Assembly (NCBI RefSeq): GCF_004331485.1
Contig: NZ_SJKD01000006.1
Location: 1 to 64,000 of the forward strand
DNA length: 64,000 bases
Origin: Kribbella capetownensis
Lineage (GTDB): Bacteria > Actinomycetota > Actinomycetes > Propionibacteriales > Kribbellaceae
Reading direction: 5' to 3'
A program made the position numbers and the translations under genes. The notes beneath the pieces were generated by a model. The model did no database searches, had not been told where the DNA came from, and saw only the letters and a program-made list of their open reading frames with translations. Each line of letters begins with the position of its first letter. Position 1 is the first letter of the stretch. This document shows positions 16,501 through 24,193 of the stretch, piece after piece.

Positions 16501-19304
16501 ATCGTGACGGTCAGCGTCGCGGTGGCCAGCGAGCCGTTCACGTCCGAGACGCGGTAGGTGATCGGCGCCGCGACCCCGGTGTACGTCGGCAGCGGGTCGA
16601 CCTCGACCTTCCCGTCCGGCTCGACTGTGAACGTCGCCTCGCCGGCGACGACGACCGTGGTCTTCGGCTGATGGGTCTTCGGGTCGAGCAGCCGCACACT
16701 GCTCGGAACCAGCGGGACCGCCGGGTTGCCCGCGGTGTCATTGGCCAGCACCGCGACCGAGGCAGTCGTGTCGTACGCCGTACTCACGGTGTCGTCCAAC
16801 GCATCCGGCTGGACCTTGGTCACCCGGACCGCGAGGGCCGCCGTCCCGAGCGCACCGTTGCCATCAGCAACCTGGTACGTCACCGGCGTCGCCGCGCCGC
16901 TGAACGTCCGGACCGGCTCGAACAGGATCCGGCCGTCCGGCTTCGCGGTGTACTTGCCCTGGCCCGGGACGACGATCGACGTCCTCGGCTCGGAGCGCGT
17001 CGGCGCGATCAACCGCACGCTGCCCGGCACCAGCGCCGATCCGGTCGGGCCAGGCTTGTCGTTGTCCAGCACGGGTACCAGCACCAACGCGCCCTGCAGG
17101 ATCGTGACGGCGTCCGGGTTCGCGACCGGCGGACCGGGTGTGTCGACCGAGACGGTCAGCGATGCCCGCGCCGCGGTCCCGTTCTTGTCCAGCACCTGGT
17201 AGGTCAGCGTCGTACCGACGCCGTGGAAGCCGTGCACCGGACGGAACGTGACCTTGCCGTCGGCCACCAAGTACGTCGCCTGCCGCGCGATCGTCACCTG
17301 ATCGACGAGCTTCTGGCTGACCGGGTCGACGAGTCGCAGGCTGGCGGGATCGAGCGGAGCATCCGGCGATCCGGGCAGGTCGTTCTCGAGCACCGGTACG
17401 ACGGCGTCCGTGTCGAACGCAGTGGACACGGAGTCGCCGTTCGCCGTGGGCTTCACCGGGGTGACGGTGACGACGAGCGTGGACTCGGCGGCCTGCTTGG
17501 TGCTGTCGGTGACGCGGTAGCCGATCGACGTACCGACGCCGGTGAACCGCGGCTTCGGCACGAAGTCCACGGCGCCGCTGGGCTTGACGGCGTACTCGCC
17601 CTCGCCCGGAATGACCACCGTCTTCTTGAAGGTCGCGTCGGCCGGGTCGCGGAGTACGACGGAGCCGGGGACCAAGGTGACACCAGGCGCGGCGTGGTCG
17701 TTGGCGAGCGGCTTCAGCGCGACGCTGACGTTCTGCGGGGTGGTCGCGGTGTCGGGCGTGGCGACCGGACCGGCGGGCAGCGCGACGGTGACGGTCAGGG
17801 TCGCTGTGGCCGTACTGCCGTTGCTGTCGGCAACCCGGTAGGTGACCGGCTTGGCCTTGCCGACGAAGCCCGGGACCGGGTCGACGTCGATCTTGCCGTC
17901 GGACCTCGCGACGTACTTGGCCTGGCCGACGACGTTCACCATCTCGACGCACTTGCTGCCGTCGACGAGGCACAGGGTGCCCGGCTTGAGCGGCGCATCC
18001 GGGTCGCCGGGCTTGTCGTTGCCGAGCACGTCGACGATCTGGCCGGTGTCGAATGCGATGGTCGCGGTGTCGTCGAGCAGGATCGGGGGTGGCGGCGGGG
18101 CGATCGTGATCGGGTGGTCTTCGACCTCACCCGCGTCGGCGACACCGGTTGATTTCTCCACCTGCGCATCGTTGTAGCCGACGCGCACCCGCGCGTACGA
18201 GGCTCCGGCCTTGGGGCGGGCGAGCTTGGTCCAGTTGAGGGTGGCCGCGCTCTGACCGGCGGCGAAGGTGGTGCAGGCGCGCTCGGCCGGCTGGAAGGAG
18301 CCGTTGCGGTCGAGGTCGATCCACGCGCAGACCCGGCCCGACTTGGACGCGCCGCTGAGGGCGACGGTCGCGGAGTAGGCGCTCGCGTTGGTGCGGAGTG
18401 GTTTGAACGTGACGCCGTCGTCAGCCTGATCGGGCGTCTTCGGACCGGTGGTGCCATTGGCAACGGTCGCGTTGTCTTCCGTTGCATCCTTGCCGAGGCG
18501 TACGTCGCTGAGCACCGACCAGGCGGCGCCGTACGACTCGGGGGCGTCGCCGAAGTCCTCGCCGGTGGACGCGAGCACGGAGAACGCATCGCCGGAGGTC
18601 GGGGTGTTGAACGCCGGGAGCTTCGGGTGCTTGGTGAAGATCGCGGTCACGTCGAAGCTGAGCTTGGTGGCGACACCGTTGATCCGGACGGAACCGCAGG
18701 CGGCGCCGGCGCCGGCGTCGGGGCCGCCGGCGCCGGTCTTGGTGTTGATGCAGTTCGGGCCGGCGTCATGGTTCGCGGCGGTGATCGTGTCGCTGGTGAC
18801 GGCGAGGTTGTTGCCCTGGCCGACCTTCGTGAGGCTGAGGCCGGCGGTGGTGAGCTTGAGCACCGAGTGCAGCTCGGATTGGGCAGTGGGTTTGTCGCTG
18901 ACGGTCTGGGTGACGGCGCCGCCGATCCCGGCCAGGTGGAGCACCGGGTTGCGGACCGGCTGCGAGAACGCGATCGTCACCGTGCCTCGGTCGCCACAAC
19001 TTCCGGTGGACGCGCAGGTCCCGGTCTTCACCAGGAGGTCCTCGGCCGGCGTCGTCGGCGCGATCGGCGGTGCGTAGGTGGTCGGCCCAGTCCCCCGAAC
19101 GCCCGCGGTGGTCGCATCCACCAACTCCGTCTGCCCCGTCACGGTGATCGTCTGCTTCAGCCCTGACCCAGGCATCACCGCGGTCGCCGAGTCACCCTGC
19201 ACGAACGGTGCGGACGGCACTTCATAGGCGGTCGCGTCCATGCATGGCAGGGCGAGCAGGCCCAGCACCAGCAGAATGGATGCGCCCGGTCGCGTCGCCC
19301 GCAT
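13509..19304 (-). CDS. LPXTG-anchored surface fibril protein with CshA-type repeats
   Basis: Secreted, wall-anchored protein of 1931 residues, probably an adhesin or fibril. Signal peptide 1-27 (hydrophobic ILLVLGLLAL). Residues 30-250 are a unique beta-rich domain with paired cysteines. An FGDAP/GEVED-type module spans about 251-405 (FGDAPESYG 251-259, GEVED 392-396). Fourteen CshA-fibril-like repeats of about 105 residues follow to about 1885. The C-terminus has LPATG at 1899-1903, a hydrophobic span and RSRR, a complete sortase signal. No sortase gene is in the window. I start at the ATG at 19304, which has GGGAGGG upstream and places the signal peptide at the N-terminus; an earlier start at 19337 is possible. 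Confidence 0.9.
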   Translation of the reverse strand: MRATRPGASILLVLGLLALPCMDATAYEVPSAPFVQGDSATAVMPGSGLKQTITVTGQTELVDATTAGVRGTGPTTYAPPIAPTTPAEDLLVKTGTCASTGSCGDRGTVTIAFSQPVRNPVLHLAGIGGAVTQTVSDKPTAQSELHSVLKLTTAGLSLTKVGQGNNLAVTSDTITAANHDAGPNCINTKTGAGGPDAGAGAACGSVRINGVATKLSFDVTAIFTKHPKLPAFNTPTSGDAFSVLASTGEDFGDAPESYGAAWSVLSDVRLGKDATEDNATVANGTTGPKTPDQADDGVTFKPLRTNASAYSATVALSGASKSGRVCAWIDLDRNGSFQPAERACTTFAAGQSAATLNWTKLARPKAGASYARVRVGYNDAQVEKSTGVADAGEVEDHPITIAPPPPPILLDDTATIAFDTGQIVDVLGNDKPGDPDAPLKPGTLCLVDGSKCVEMVNVVGQAKYVARSDGKIDVDPVPGFVGKAKPVTYRVADSNGSTATATLTVTVALPAGPVATPDTATTPQNVSVALKPLANDHAAPGVTLVPGSVVLRDPADATFKKTVVIPGEGEYAVKPSGAVDFVPKPRFTGVGTSIGYRVTDSTKQAAESTLVVTVTPVKPTANGDSVSTAFDTDAVVPVLENDLPGSPDAPLDPASLRLVDPVSQKLVDQVTIARQATYLVADGKVTFRPVHGFHGVGTTLTYQVLDKNGTAARASLTVSVDTPGPPVANPDAVTILQGALVLVPVLDNDKPGPTGSALVPGSVRLIAPTRSEPRTSIVVPGQGKYTAKPDGRILFEPVRTFSGAATPVTYQVADGNGALGTAALAVRVTKVQPDALDDTVSTAYDTTASVAVLANDTAGNPAVPLVPSSVRLLDPKTHQPKTTVVVAGEATFTVEPDGKVEVDPLPTYTGVAAPITYRVSDVNGSLATATLTVTIAKPATPTAKPDTATGKQNVRLKVDPLANDTAGQGTGLDPLSLALLDPADGSLKKLVKIPGQASYQVNPDGTVTVDPLPGFTGTATTVTYRVTDWFDQATKSTIAVTVTPITPIAADDVATTPYGKTLTVKVLANDKPGDVSAPLVPGSLLLTDPSDGSLKAKVAIPNEGVYSAAGGVVTFDPGATFRGPGTPLTYQVADSNGTLTTAKLWITVGLPPIAVADSASTLQDVTVTVNLLSNDSPGTGAKLDPASVGLLDPAARSTGYVKKVTVANQGTYTVQPSGAVVFDPLPVFRGKALAINYRVADSNRNFSASTLTMTVTPIWPVTVDDSGITPYNHPITVDVLANDTAGDPTAPLVRTSLVLKDPAGGYRKTVTQPGEGSYTAADDGSITFTPVKDYQGVTTPATYRITDDNGSTAEGLLFLTVGKGPEAVADTATTKQNVKVTVDPLSNDKPGTAAQLEKTSVQVYDVSTARWGRTATIAGQAGFVVDAVTGKLTVDPAPAYRGVVSIVYRVTDTSRNSATATVAVTVTPVVPVAADDKASTPYETAVNVAVLDNDKAGDGSAPLAVGEVRLLDPASGDPVTSLEVPGQGLFTVQPSGGIRFAPVDGFAGTTTPVGYQVADSNGTIGAADLTVAVQARPVATPDAARTKQHVAVTVDPLANDKPGPDATLDPATLLLVGAAGALVDDVTVAGQGEWSVAKGKVTFSPVATFTGTAPPAAYEVKDSNRNSARATITVTVVPVRPATGDDSARTGFGQAVVIEVLGNDKPGDPSAPLAPDSVVLRDPADGKDKKAVTVPDEGGFVVAADGAITFTPAKGFIGTTRSLAYRVTDANGTSNTALVDITVAAPILAKATADSATGTPGNPVAVNPLLNDDGATNPGTVCLRTGSATCTKRVTDASGTWTVAPDGTISLIPTAGFTGTAKVSYQRTDATGAAVTAPVKVTLGAPPTAAPQRLNNTELPATGGPPAILVTLGTLLTALGTTLLVLVRSRR
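13650..18086 (-). repeat. Coding repeat region: fourteen CshA-like units in alternating A/B pairs
   Basis: Units alternate between type A (openings like DDxATTPY, then VLANDKPGDPSAPL) and type B (openings like PDTATTKQNVxVTVDPLANDxPG). Each ends with a YRVxDSNG or YQVADSNG strand and a TLTVTV strand. Seven A/B pairs give a superunit of about 210 residues. The last B unit is shortened and contains a CLRTGSATC cysteine pair. Boundaries are approximate to about 10 residues. Confidence 0.8.
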
Positions 19305-19357
19305 GTGCAGCCCTCCCGAGCAATCACGTTTCCGCATGCTTCGGCCGCGGGGCGGGC

Positions 19358-19391
19358 GGGCCAGCGTAGAAGTAACGGCCTACGCTGGCCC
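19358..19391 (-). terminator. Terminator downstream of the glycosyltransferase unit
   Basis: Perfect 12-bp stem (GGGCCAGCGTAG paired with CTACGCTGGCCC) and 10-base loop, 15 bp past the stop of the membrane protein gene. No U-tract follows, as is common in high-GC actinobacteria. It separates the glycosyltransferase operon from the fibril gene on the same strand. Confidence 0.65.
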
Positions 19392-19406
19392 AATGTTACG
19401 GGCTAA

Positions 19407-21620
19407 TCACTCTCCGAGGTCGTAGATCCGGACCTTGCCGATGCTGTGTCGCAACGTGGCCAGCTGGTCGAGCTCGGTGGACACGGTCCCGTCGCGGGCG
19501 TCGGCGTACAGCCAGCGGACGTCGTACTCGTCGCGGAGCCGGCGGAGGCGGTCCGGTGTCGGCGTGGCCAGGGTCTCGGTAGTGAGCGCGACCCGCTCGG
19601 GCCAGGGCGATGGTTGTTCGGTGTACCGGCGGCCGCCGACACCCTGCTCGGCCATCGCCTGGTTCGTGTACGCCCAGCCCTCCATCAGCGTCCGGCGGCC
19701 GGCGATCCCGGTGACGAGATAGCCGCGGGCATCACACCCGGGCGTCTGTGGTCCGGCCGGCCGGCACCAGGTGTTCGTGGCAACGACATCGGTCGGAGCG
19801 GAGTGCTTCTCGAGCCACAACGCCGCCAGGGCTTCATCCCGATACACCCACCAGTGAGGCGCCCGGTACGTCTGCGACTTCTCCGTGTCCCCATGCGCGG
19901 CGCTCTGCAGGAACGAACTGATCGGCGAGATCGCCAGCAACATCAGTACGACGAGCAGCCCACCACCCGCCTGCCGGAGGAACAGTCGCCACACCAGCAG
20001 CAGCACGATCGTCAACGCCAGTACGACGAGCAGCACGCGGGTGCTCAGCCACAGCTGACGGCCCGGCGACGCGGCCGGCACACCCCTCGCCCACACCAGC
20101 AGACCGGCACAGACCACCGACACGACGAAGGCCGTGACCGCCACCGGGATCGGCCGTTCGGCCGCACGGACACTGACGGCAGCGAACCAGCCTGCTGCGG
20201 CCAGGCTGAACGGCGCGGTGGTGTAGATGAAGTAGGACTCGCTCACGGAGGGATGGTCGATCAGGAGGTACCCCGCCCAGCCGGCGATCATCGCACCCAG
20301 CAGGAACCACGCGACCGGATCCCGCCGGCCGGCGACACCGAACCCGGCCCAGGCCATCGCCTGGAGCGTGAGCAGTACGGCGAGCAGCAGCGTCAGTGTC
20401 CCGATCACCGCACCATGCGCCAGCGCCGGCAGGATCAGGCCGCCCTCCCCCGCCGGCGTCGTATCACCGGTCGCGGCCGTGTAGACGGGCAGCGACTTCA
20501 GGACCGCAAGGAACTGCAGCCGCGAGCCATTGGTGCTCCCGGCAACCGTCAGCAACGTCGCGGCACCAACCGCCACGAGCACGGCACCGGCCACGATGAT
20601 CCGCCGCGGCACCCGCCGGGTCGTCACGAGCAGGAAGACCGCGGCCAGCCCGACGCCCGCGACCAGCAGCGGCAGCACCGTCGGCTTCGACCCACCGCCG
20701 ACGATCGCAACCGCGATCACGACCACCCACAGCCGGCCACCGGCGTTCCTGAACAACAGCTCGATCAGCAAGACCGCCGCAGTCACACATGCGACCAGCC
20801 CGAACGTCTGTGACGGACTGAGGAAGCTGACCGGCGGCGCCAGATTCACACTCGTGTCGAAGAACAGGTACAACTGCGGCGCGGCCAGGGCGATCGCCGC
20901 CAGCAGGCCGGTCCACCAGGTCCGACTCATGGTCCGCGCCAGCGTCGCGCACACGAGCAGTACTACGACCAGCCACGGCAGAAGCCACAGCCGGAACAGC
21001 ACGATCATCGGTGTCAGCCGAGTGATGTCCACCGCCCCGGCCATGTCGGCGTTCGCGAACCAGTGGTACTCCAGCCGCTCTCCCACCACCTGCGGCAACT
21101 CCGGCGGCACCGACCGGGTCAGCTCATTCACCAATGACAGGTGGTAGAGCAGGTCCGGGTAGTACGCCGACCCGTCCGGTGGCATCGGGTGGTACGCCAG
21201 TACGCCGACGGTGGTCGCGCCGACCATGACCGCGGCCGACACGGCCAGTGCCCAGGTCCATGCGACCGGCAGTGGCTTCGGGTCGGCGATCCGCCAGCAC
21301 CCGCGCAACCGACGTACTGCGGCGAAGGCGATCAGCACCAGCAGGGGCCAGACGATCAGCCAGCGCTGCCAGCCGAGTGCGGTGAACAGAGCCCAGCCGA
21401 TCAGCTGCCAGGTCGCGCCGACGACGGAGCCGAGGCCGAGGTCCTCCGCCCAGTTGCCGGTACTGCGCCACGCAGCGCGCAGGAGGAGAGTGCCTGGGAG
21501 CGCGATCGCCAGGGCGAAGTAGACGGCGTACTTGACGATGGGACCCGGTCCGACGTCGACCGAGAGCAGCCCGATGACCGCGACCAGGAACGGCAGCAGC
21601 CAGGGGAGGAACCGCTTCAT
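19407..21620 (-). CDS. Polytopic membrane protein, probable glycosyltransferase partner
   Basis: 737 residues with about a dozen hydrophobic helices in the first 560 residues, then a soluble C-terminal domain of about 160 residues that is likely outside the membrane. I do not recognise a named family with certainty; the layout resembles lipid-linked-sugar glycosyltransferases of the GT-C class. The segment DGSAYYPDLLYHLSLVNEL after the fourth or fifth helix could hold an acidic catalytic loop. The start overlaps the stop of the GT2 gene by 4 bp (ATGA), so the two are coupled: the GT2 enzyme would load a polyprenyl carrier and this protein would use it. Substrate unknown. Confidence 0.75.
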   Translation of the reverse strand: MKRFLPWLLPFLVAVIGLLSVDVGPGPIVKYAVYFALAIALPGTLLLRAAWRSTGNWAEDLGLGSVVGATWQLIGWALFTALGWQRWLIVWPLLVLIAFAAVRRLRGCWRIADPKPLPVAWTWALAVSAAVMVGATTVGVLAYHPMPPDGSAYYPDLLYHLSLVNELTRSVPPELPQVVGERLEYHWFANADMAGAVDITRLTPMIVLFRLWLLPWLVVVLLVCATLARTMSRTWWTGLLAAIALAAPQLYLFFDTSVNLAPPVSFLSPSQTFGLVACVTAAVLLIELLFRNAGGRLWVVVIAVAIVGGGSKPTVLPLLVAGVGLAAVFLLVTTRRVPRRIIVAGAVLVAVGAATLLTVAGSTNGSRLQFLAVLKSLPVYTAATGDTTPAGEGGLILPALAHGAVIGTLTLLLAVLLTLQAMAWAGFGVAGRRDPVAWFLLGAMIAGWAGYLLIDHPSVSESYFIYTTAPFSLAAAGWFAAVSVRAAERPIPVAVTAFVVSVVCAGLLVWARGVPAASPGRQLWLSTRVLLVVLALTIVLLLVWRLFLRQAGGGLLVVLMLLAISPISSFLQSAAHGDTEKSQTYRAPHWWVYRDEALAALWLEKHSAPTDVVATNTWCRPAGPQTPGCDARGYLVTGIAGRRTLMEGWAYTNQAMAEQGVGGRRYTEQPSPWPERVALTTETLATPTPDRLRRLRDEYDVRWLYADARDGTVSTELDQLATLRHSIGKVRIYDLGE

Positions 21621-22582
21621 CGGTGCGGTACCGGTTCCTGATGTCCTTGGTCTTCGAGGCTGTCGTAGCCGACGAGGAACTGTGGCCGGCGCTGGCTGGA
21701 CTGGAACAGGCGGGCGACGTACTCGCCGAGCAGGCCGAGGCAGAGCAGTTGGATCGCGCCGATGACGCTCACCGCGAGCACGGTCGACGTCCAGCCGGGG
21801 ATGCCGCGGCCGGTGAGCTTGATGAGGAGCGCGCCGACGACGAACATCACCGACAGCAGACCGCCGAGCAGCCCGAGCCAGGTCGCCAGCCGCAGCGGCG
21901 CCGCCGAGAACGCGGTCACGCTGTCGAACGCGAGCCGCAGCATCTTGGTCAGGTTGTACTTCGTCGTCCCGGCAGCCCGCTCGGCGCGAATGTAACGCAC
22001 CTCGGCGCTCGGGAAGCCGAGCCACGGGATCACCAGCCGGAACACGCGGCCGTCCTCGGGCAGCGCGTTCACCGCGTCGACCACCCGCCTCGACACCAGG
22101 CGGAAGTCGGCCGCGTCGAACGGAATGTCCTTGCCGACCAGCCGGCACATCAGCCGGTAGTAGAGCCGCGCCGTCGTCCGCTTCGGCCACGAGTCACTCG
22201 ACCGGTCCGAGCGAACGCCGTACACGACGTCGACGTCCTGCTCGCGCGCCGCGGCGAGGAACTCGGGGATCACCTCCGGCGGGTCCTGCAGGTCGGCGTC
22301 GATCGTGACGACGTATCGACCGCGGGCACGCCGGAAGCCCGCCGACTGCGCGGCCTGATGGCCGCTGTTGCGGAGCAGCCGTACGACGCGCAGCTGCGGC
22401 CAGTCGTTCGCGGCCTCGAGCAGCAGCGCGGCGGTCCGGTCCCGGCTGCCGTCGTCGACGACCAGCAGCTCGTAGCTGATCCCGAGTCCGTCCAGCAGCG
22501 GGTGCATCCGCTCGAAGAAGATCGGCAGCACCTCTTCCTCGTCGTACATCGGTACGACGACGGAGAGCTCAGCGTCCCGCAT
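21617..22582 (-). CDS. GT2-family polyprenyl-phosphate glycosyltransferase (DPM1/GtrB type)
   Basis: 321 residues. N-terminal GT-A domain with VVVPMYDEEEVL, VVDDGSRDRT and the metal/nucleotide motif TIDADLQDPPE; the C-terminal third has two hydrophobic helices (about 225-250 and 262-288), the arrangement of GtrB/ArnC-like enzymes. Likely reaction: transfer of a sugar from a nucleotide sugar to polyprenyl phosphate at the inner membrane face. It is the first gene of a two-gene unit and lies 56 bp downstream of the ggt gene, so it may be part of a longer transcript. Confidence 0.92.
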   Translation of the reverse strand: MRDAELSVVVPMYDEEEVLPIFFERMHPLLDGLGISYELLVVDDGSRDRTAALLLEAANDWPQLRVVRLLRNSGHQAAQSAGFRRARGRYVVTIDADLQDPPEVIPEFLAAAREQDVDVVYGVRSDRSSDSWPKRTTARLYYRLMCRLVGKDIPFDAADFRLVSRRVVDAVNALPEDGRVFRLVIPWLGFPSAEVRYIRAERAAGTTKYNLTKMLRLAFDSVTAFSAAPLRLATWLGLLGGLLSVMFVVGALLIKLTGRGIPGWTSTVLAVSVIGAIQLLCLGLLGEYVARLFQSSQRRPQFLVGYDSLEDQGHQEPVPHR

Positions 22583-22638
22583 GGTGTGCAGACCTTCCAG
22601 TTCGACCGGCCGAAGGGATGACGTTACTCATGTCGCGC

Positions 22639-24189
22639 TCAGGTCGGCGGTGAGATGGCGACTCCGCCGGTCCGGCGCGGATCACCGACCGCGACCAGCC
22701 CGTCCGCCGGATCCCAGAACGCGGCCGCGACACCGCCGAAGTACATCGAGTGCGGCGGCATCGGCCGGGTCGGCAGCGAGGTCGTGCCGGACACCTCGAG
22801 GTCGTCCTCGTAGTCGACCACCACATCCTGGCGGACCCGCACGTGCAGCCGCGGATGCTCGACCGCGTCCGCGAGCGACAGACCGCCGTGCGTGTAGAGC
22901 GCGTACACCTGGGCCAGCGCGGTCGGGATCCGGTCCGATCCGGGTGAGCTGATCGCGAGCACCGCACCGTCGCTGTCGCGGCGGGCCACGCTCGGCGCCA
23001 TGTTGGAGGTGAGCCGCGTCCCAGGCGCCAGGCTGTGCGGCCCGCCGTGCAGGAGCTCCTGCTCGCCGAGCGCGTTGTTCAGCCAGATGCCGGTGCCTGG
23101 TGTCAGTACGCCCGATCCGTAGCCGGACGAGACCGTGATCGCGCAGGCATCGCCTTCGTCGTCGACCACCGAGACAGTCGCCGTACTGGGTGAGCTCAGC
23201 GCACGCAGGTCACCGGCCGCGGCGAGATCCAGCAGCTTCTTGCTCTCGAGCTGTCGCTGGTCCTCGGTGTCCAGCTCGGCGAGGCGTTGCCCGAGTACGG
23301 CGTACTGCACCTCGACGAGCCGCTCGAGCTCGGACTGGTTCCAGCTGCCGTCCGCGGGTACGCCGTCCAGCAGCGCGAGCATTGCGGCGACGGCCACTCC
23401 CCCGACGGCCGGCGGCGGGTTGGTCGCCAACCGCCACCCGTTCTGCCGGACCATCAACGCCGGACGTACGACGGCCTCGTACGCCGCCAGGTCCTCGGCA
23501 GTCAGGATGCCGTCGTTCTCGGCCATGTCGCGGATGAGCAGCTGGGCGAGCTCGCCGGTGTACATGGTCTCGGCGCCGTCGCGGGCGATCAGCTCGAGCG
23601 CTTCGGCCAGCTCGGGGATCACCAGCGTGGTGCCGGCCTTGATCACCGAGCCGTCTTCCTCGTGCACGACCCGATGACTCGGGTGGTGCCAGCCGAAGAT
23701 GATCTCGTGGGTGAAGCCGAGGTAGTAGCCCGACGTCCGGCTCAGCGGGAACCCGTTGCGGGCGACGTCGATCGCGGGCTGGACGACCTCGCGCCAGGGC
23801 GCCTTCCCGGATCGCCGGTGGGCCAGGTCCAGTGCCTTCATCCCGCCGGGAGTCGCGACCGACCCGTGCCCGACGGTGGTCGTCGTACCGCCGCCGTAGT
23901 CGGTGGTGACGTCCCAGACACCTTGGCCGAACCGTTCCGCGGGCAGGCCGCGGCCGGGCATCTCCACCCAGCCGTCGATGGTGACCGCGTCGCCGCCGGC
24001 CACCTGCAGGGTGACGAAGCCGCCCGAGGCCGGCGAGACCACGCCGATCTCGTTCACCATCGTCACCAGGGTGGCTGCGATCGCCGCGTCCACGGCGTTG
24101 CCACCTTCGGCCGCGACGCGAACGCCCGCCTCGGCCGCCGCCAGGTTCGGCGCGGCGACCGCCACCCGCGGGTGCCCCCGCCCGGCCAT
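22639..24189 (-). CDS. Gamma-glutamyltransferase-family protein
   Basis: N-terminal-nucleophile hydrolase of 516 residues. The predicted self-cleavage threonine lies in the STATVSVVD segment, equivalent to TTHYSVVD of classical GGT. AAEGGNAVDAAIAA at the N-terminus and SSGYGSGVLTPGTGIWLNN downstream are conserved. No signal peptide is seen, so it may be cytosolic, unlike classical periplasmic GGT; members of this branch include GgtA-like and acylase-type enzymes. The ATG is only 4 bp after the pheT stop with no clear ribosome site, which suggests expression by read-through from pheST. Confidence 0.88.
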   Translation of the reverse strand: MAGRGHPRVAVAAPNLAAAEAGVRVAAEGGNAVDAAIAATLVTMVNEIGVVSPASGGFVTLQVAGGDAVTIDGWVEMPGRGLPAERFGQGVWDVTTDYGGGTTTTVGHGSVATPGGMKALDLAHRRSGKAPWREVVQPAIDVARNGFPLSRTSGYYLGFTHEIIFGWHHPSHRVVHEEDGSVIKAGTTLVIPELAEALELIARDGAETMYTGELAQLLIRDMAENDGILTAEDLAAYEAVVRPALMVRQNGWRLATNPPPAVGGVAVAAMLALLDGVPADGSWNQSELERLVEVQYAVLGQRLAELDTEDQRQLESKKLLDLAAAGDLRALSSPSTATVSVVDDEGDACAITVSSGYGSGVLTPGTGIWLNNALGEQELLHGGPHSLAPGTRLTSNMAPSVARRDSDGAVLAISSPGSDRIPTALAQVYALYTHGGLSLADAVEHPRLHVRVRQDVVVDYEDDLEVSGTTSLPTRPMPPHSMYFGGVAAAFWDPADGLVAVGDPRRTGGVAISPPT

Positions 24190-24193
24190 CTTG

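Noticed and set aside
15486..18152. 888-residue plus-strand frame opposite the fibril gene
   Set aside because: Shadow of the repeat-rich fibril gene; repetitive only because the real gene is, and it has no ribosome site.
19407..22190. 927-residue frame running from the membrane protein into the GT2 gene
   Set aside because: The upstream part is out of frame with the GT2 gene and low-complexity; the membrane protein begins at 21620 with an ATGA junction.
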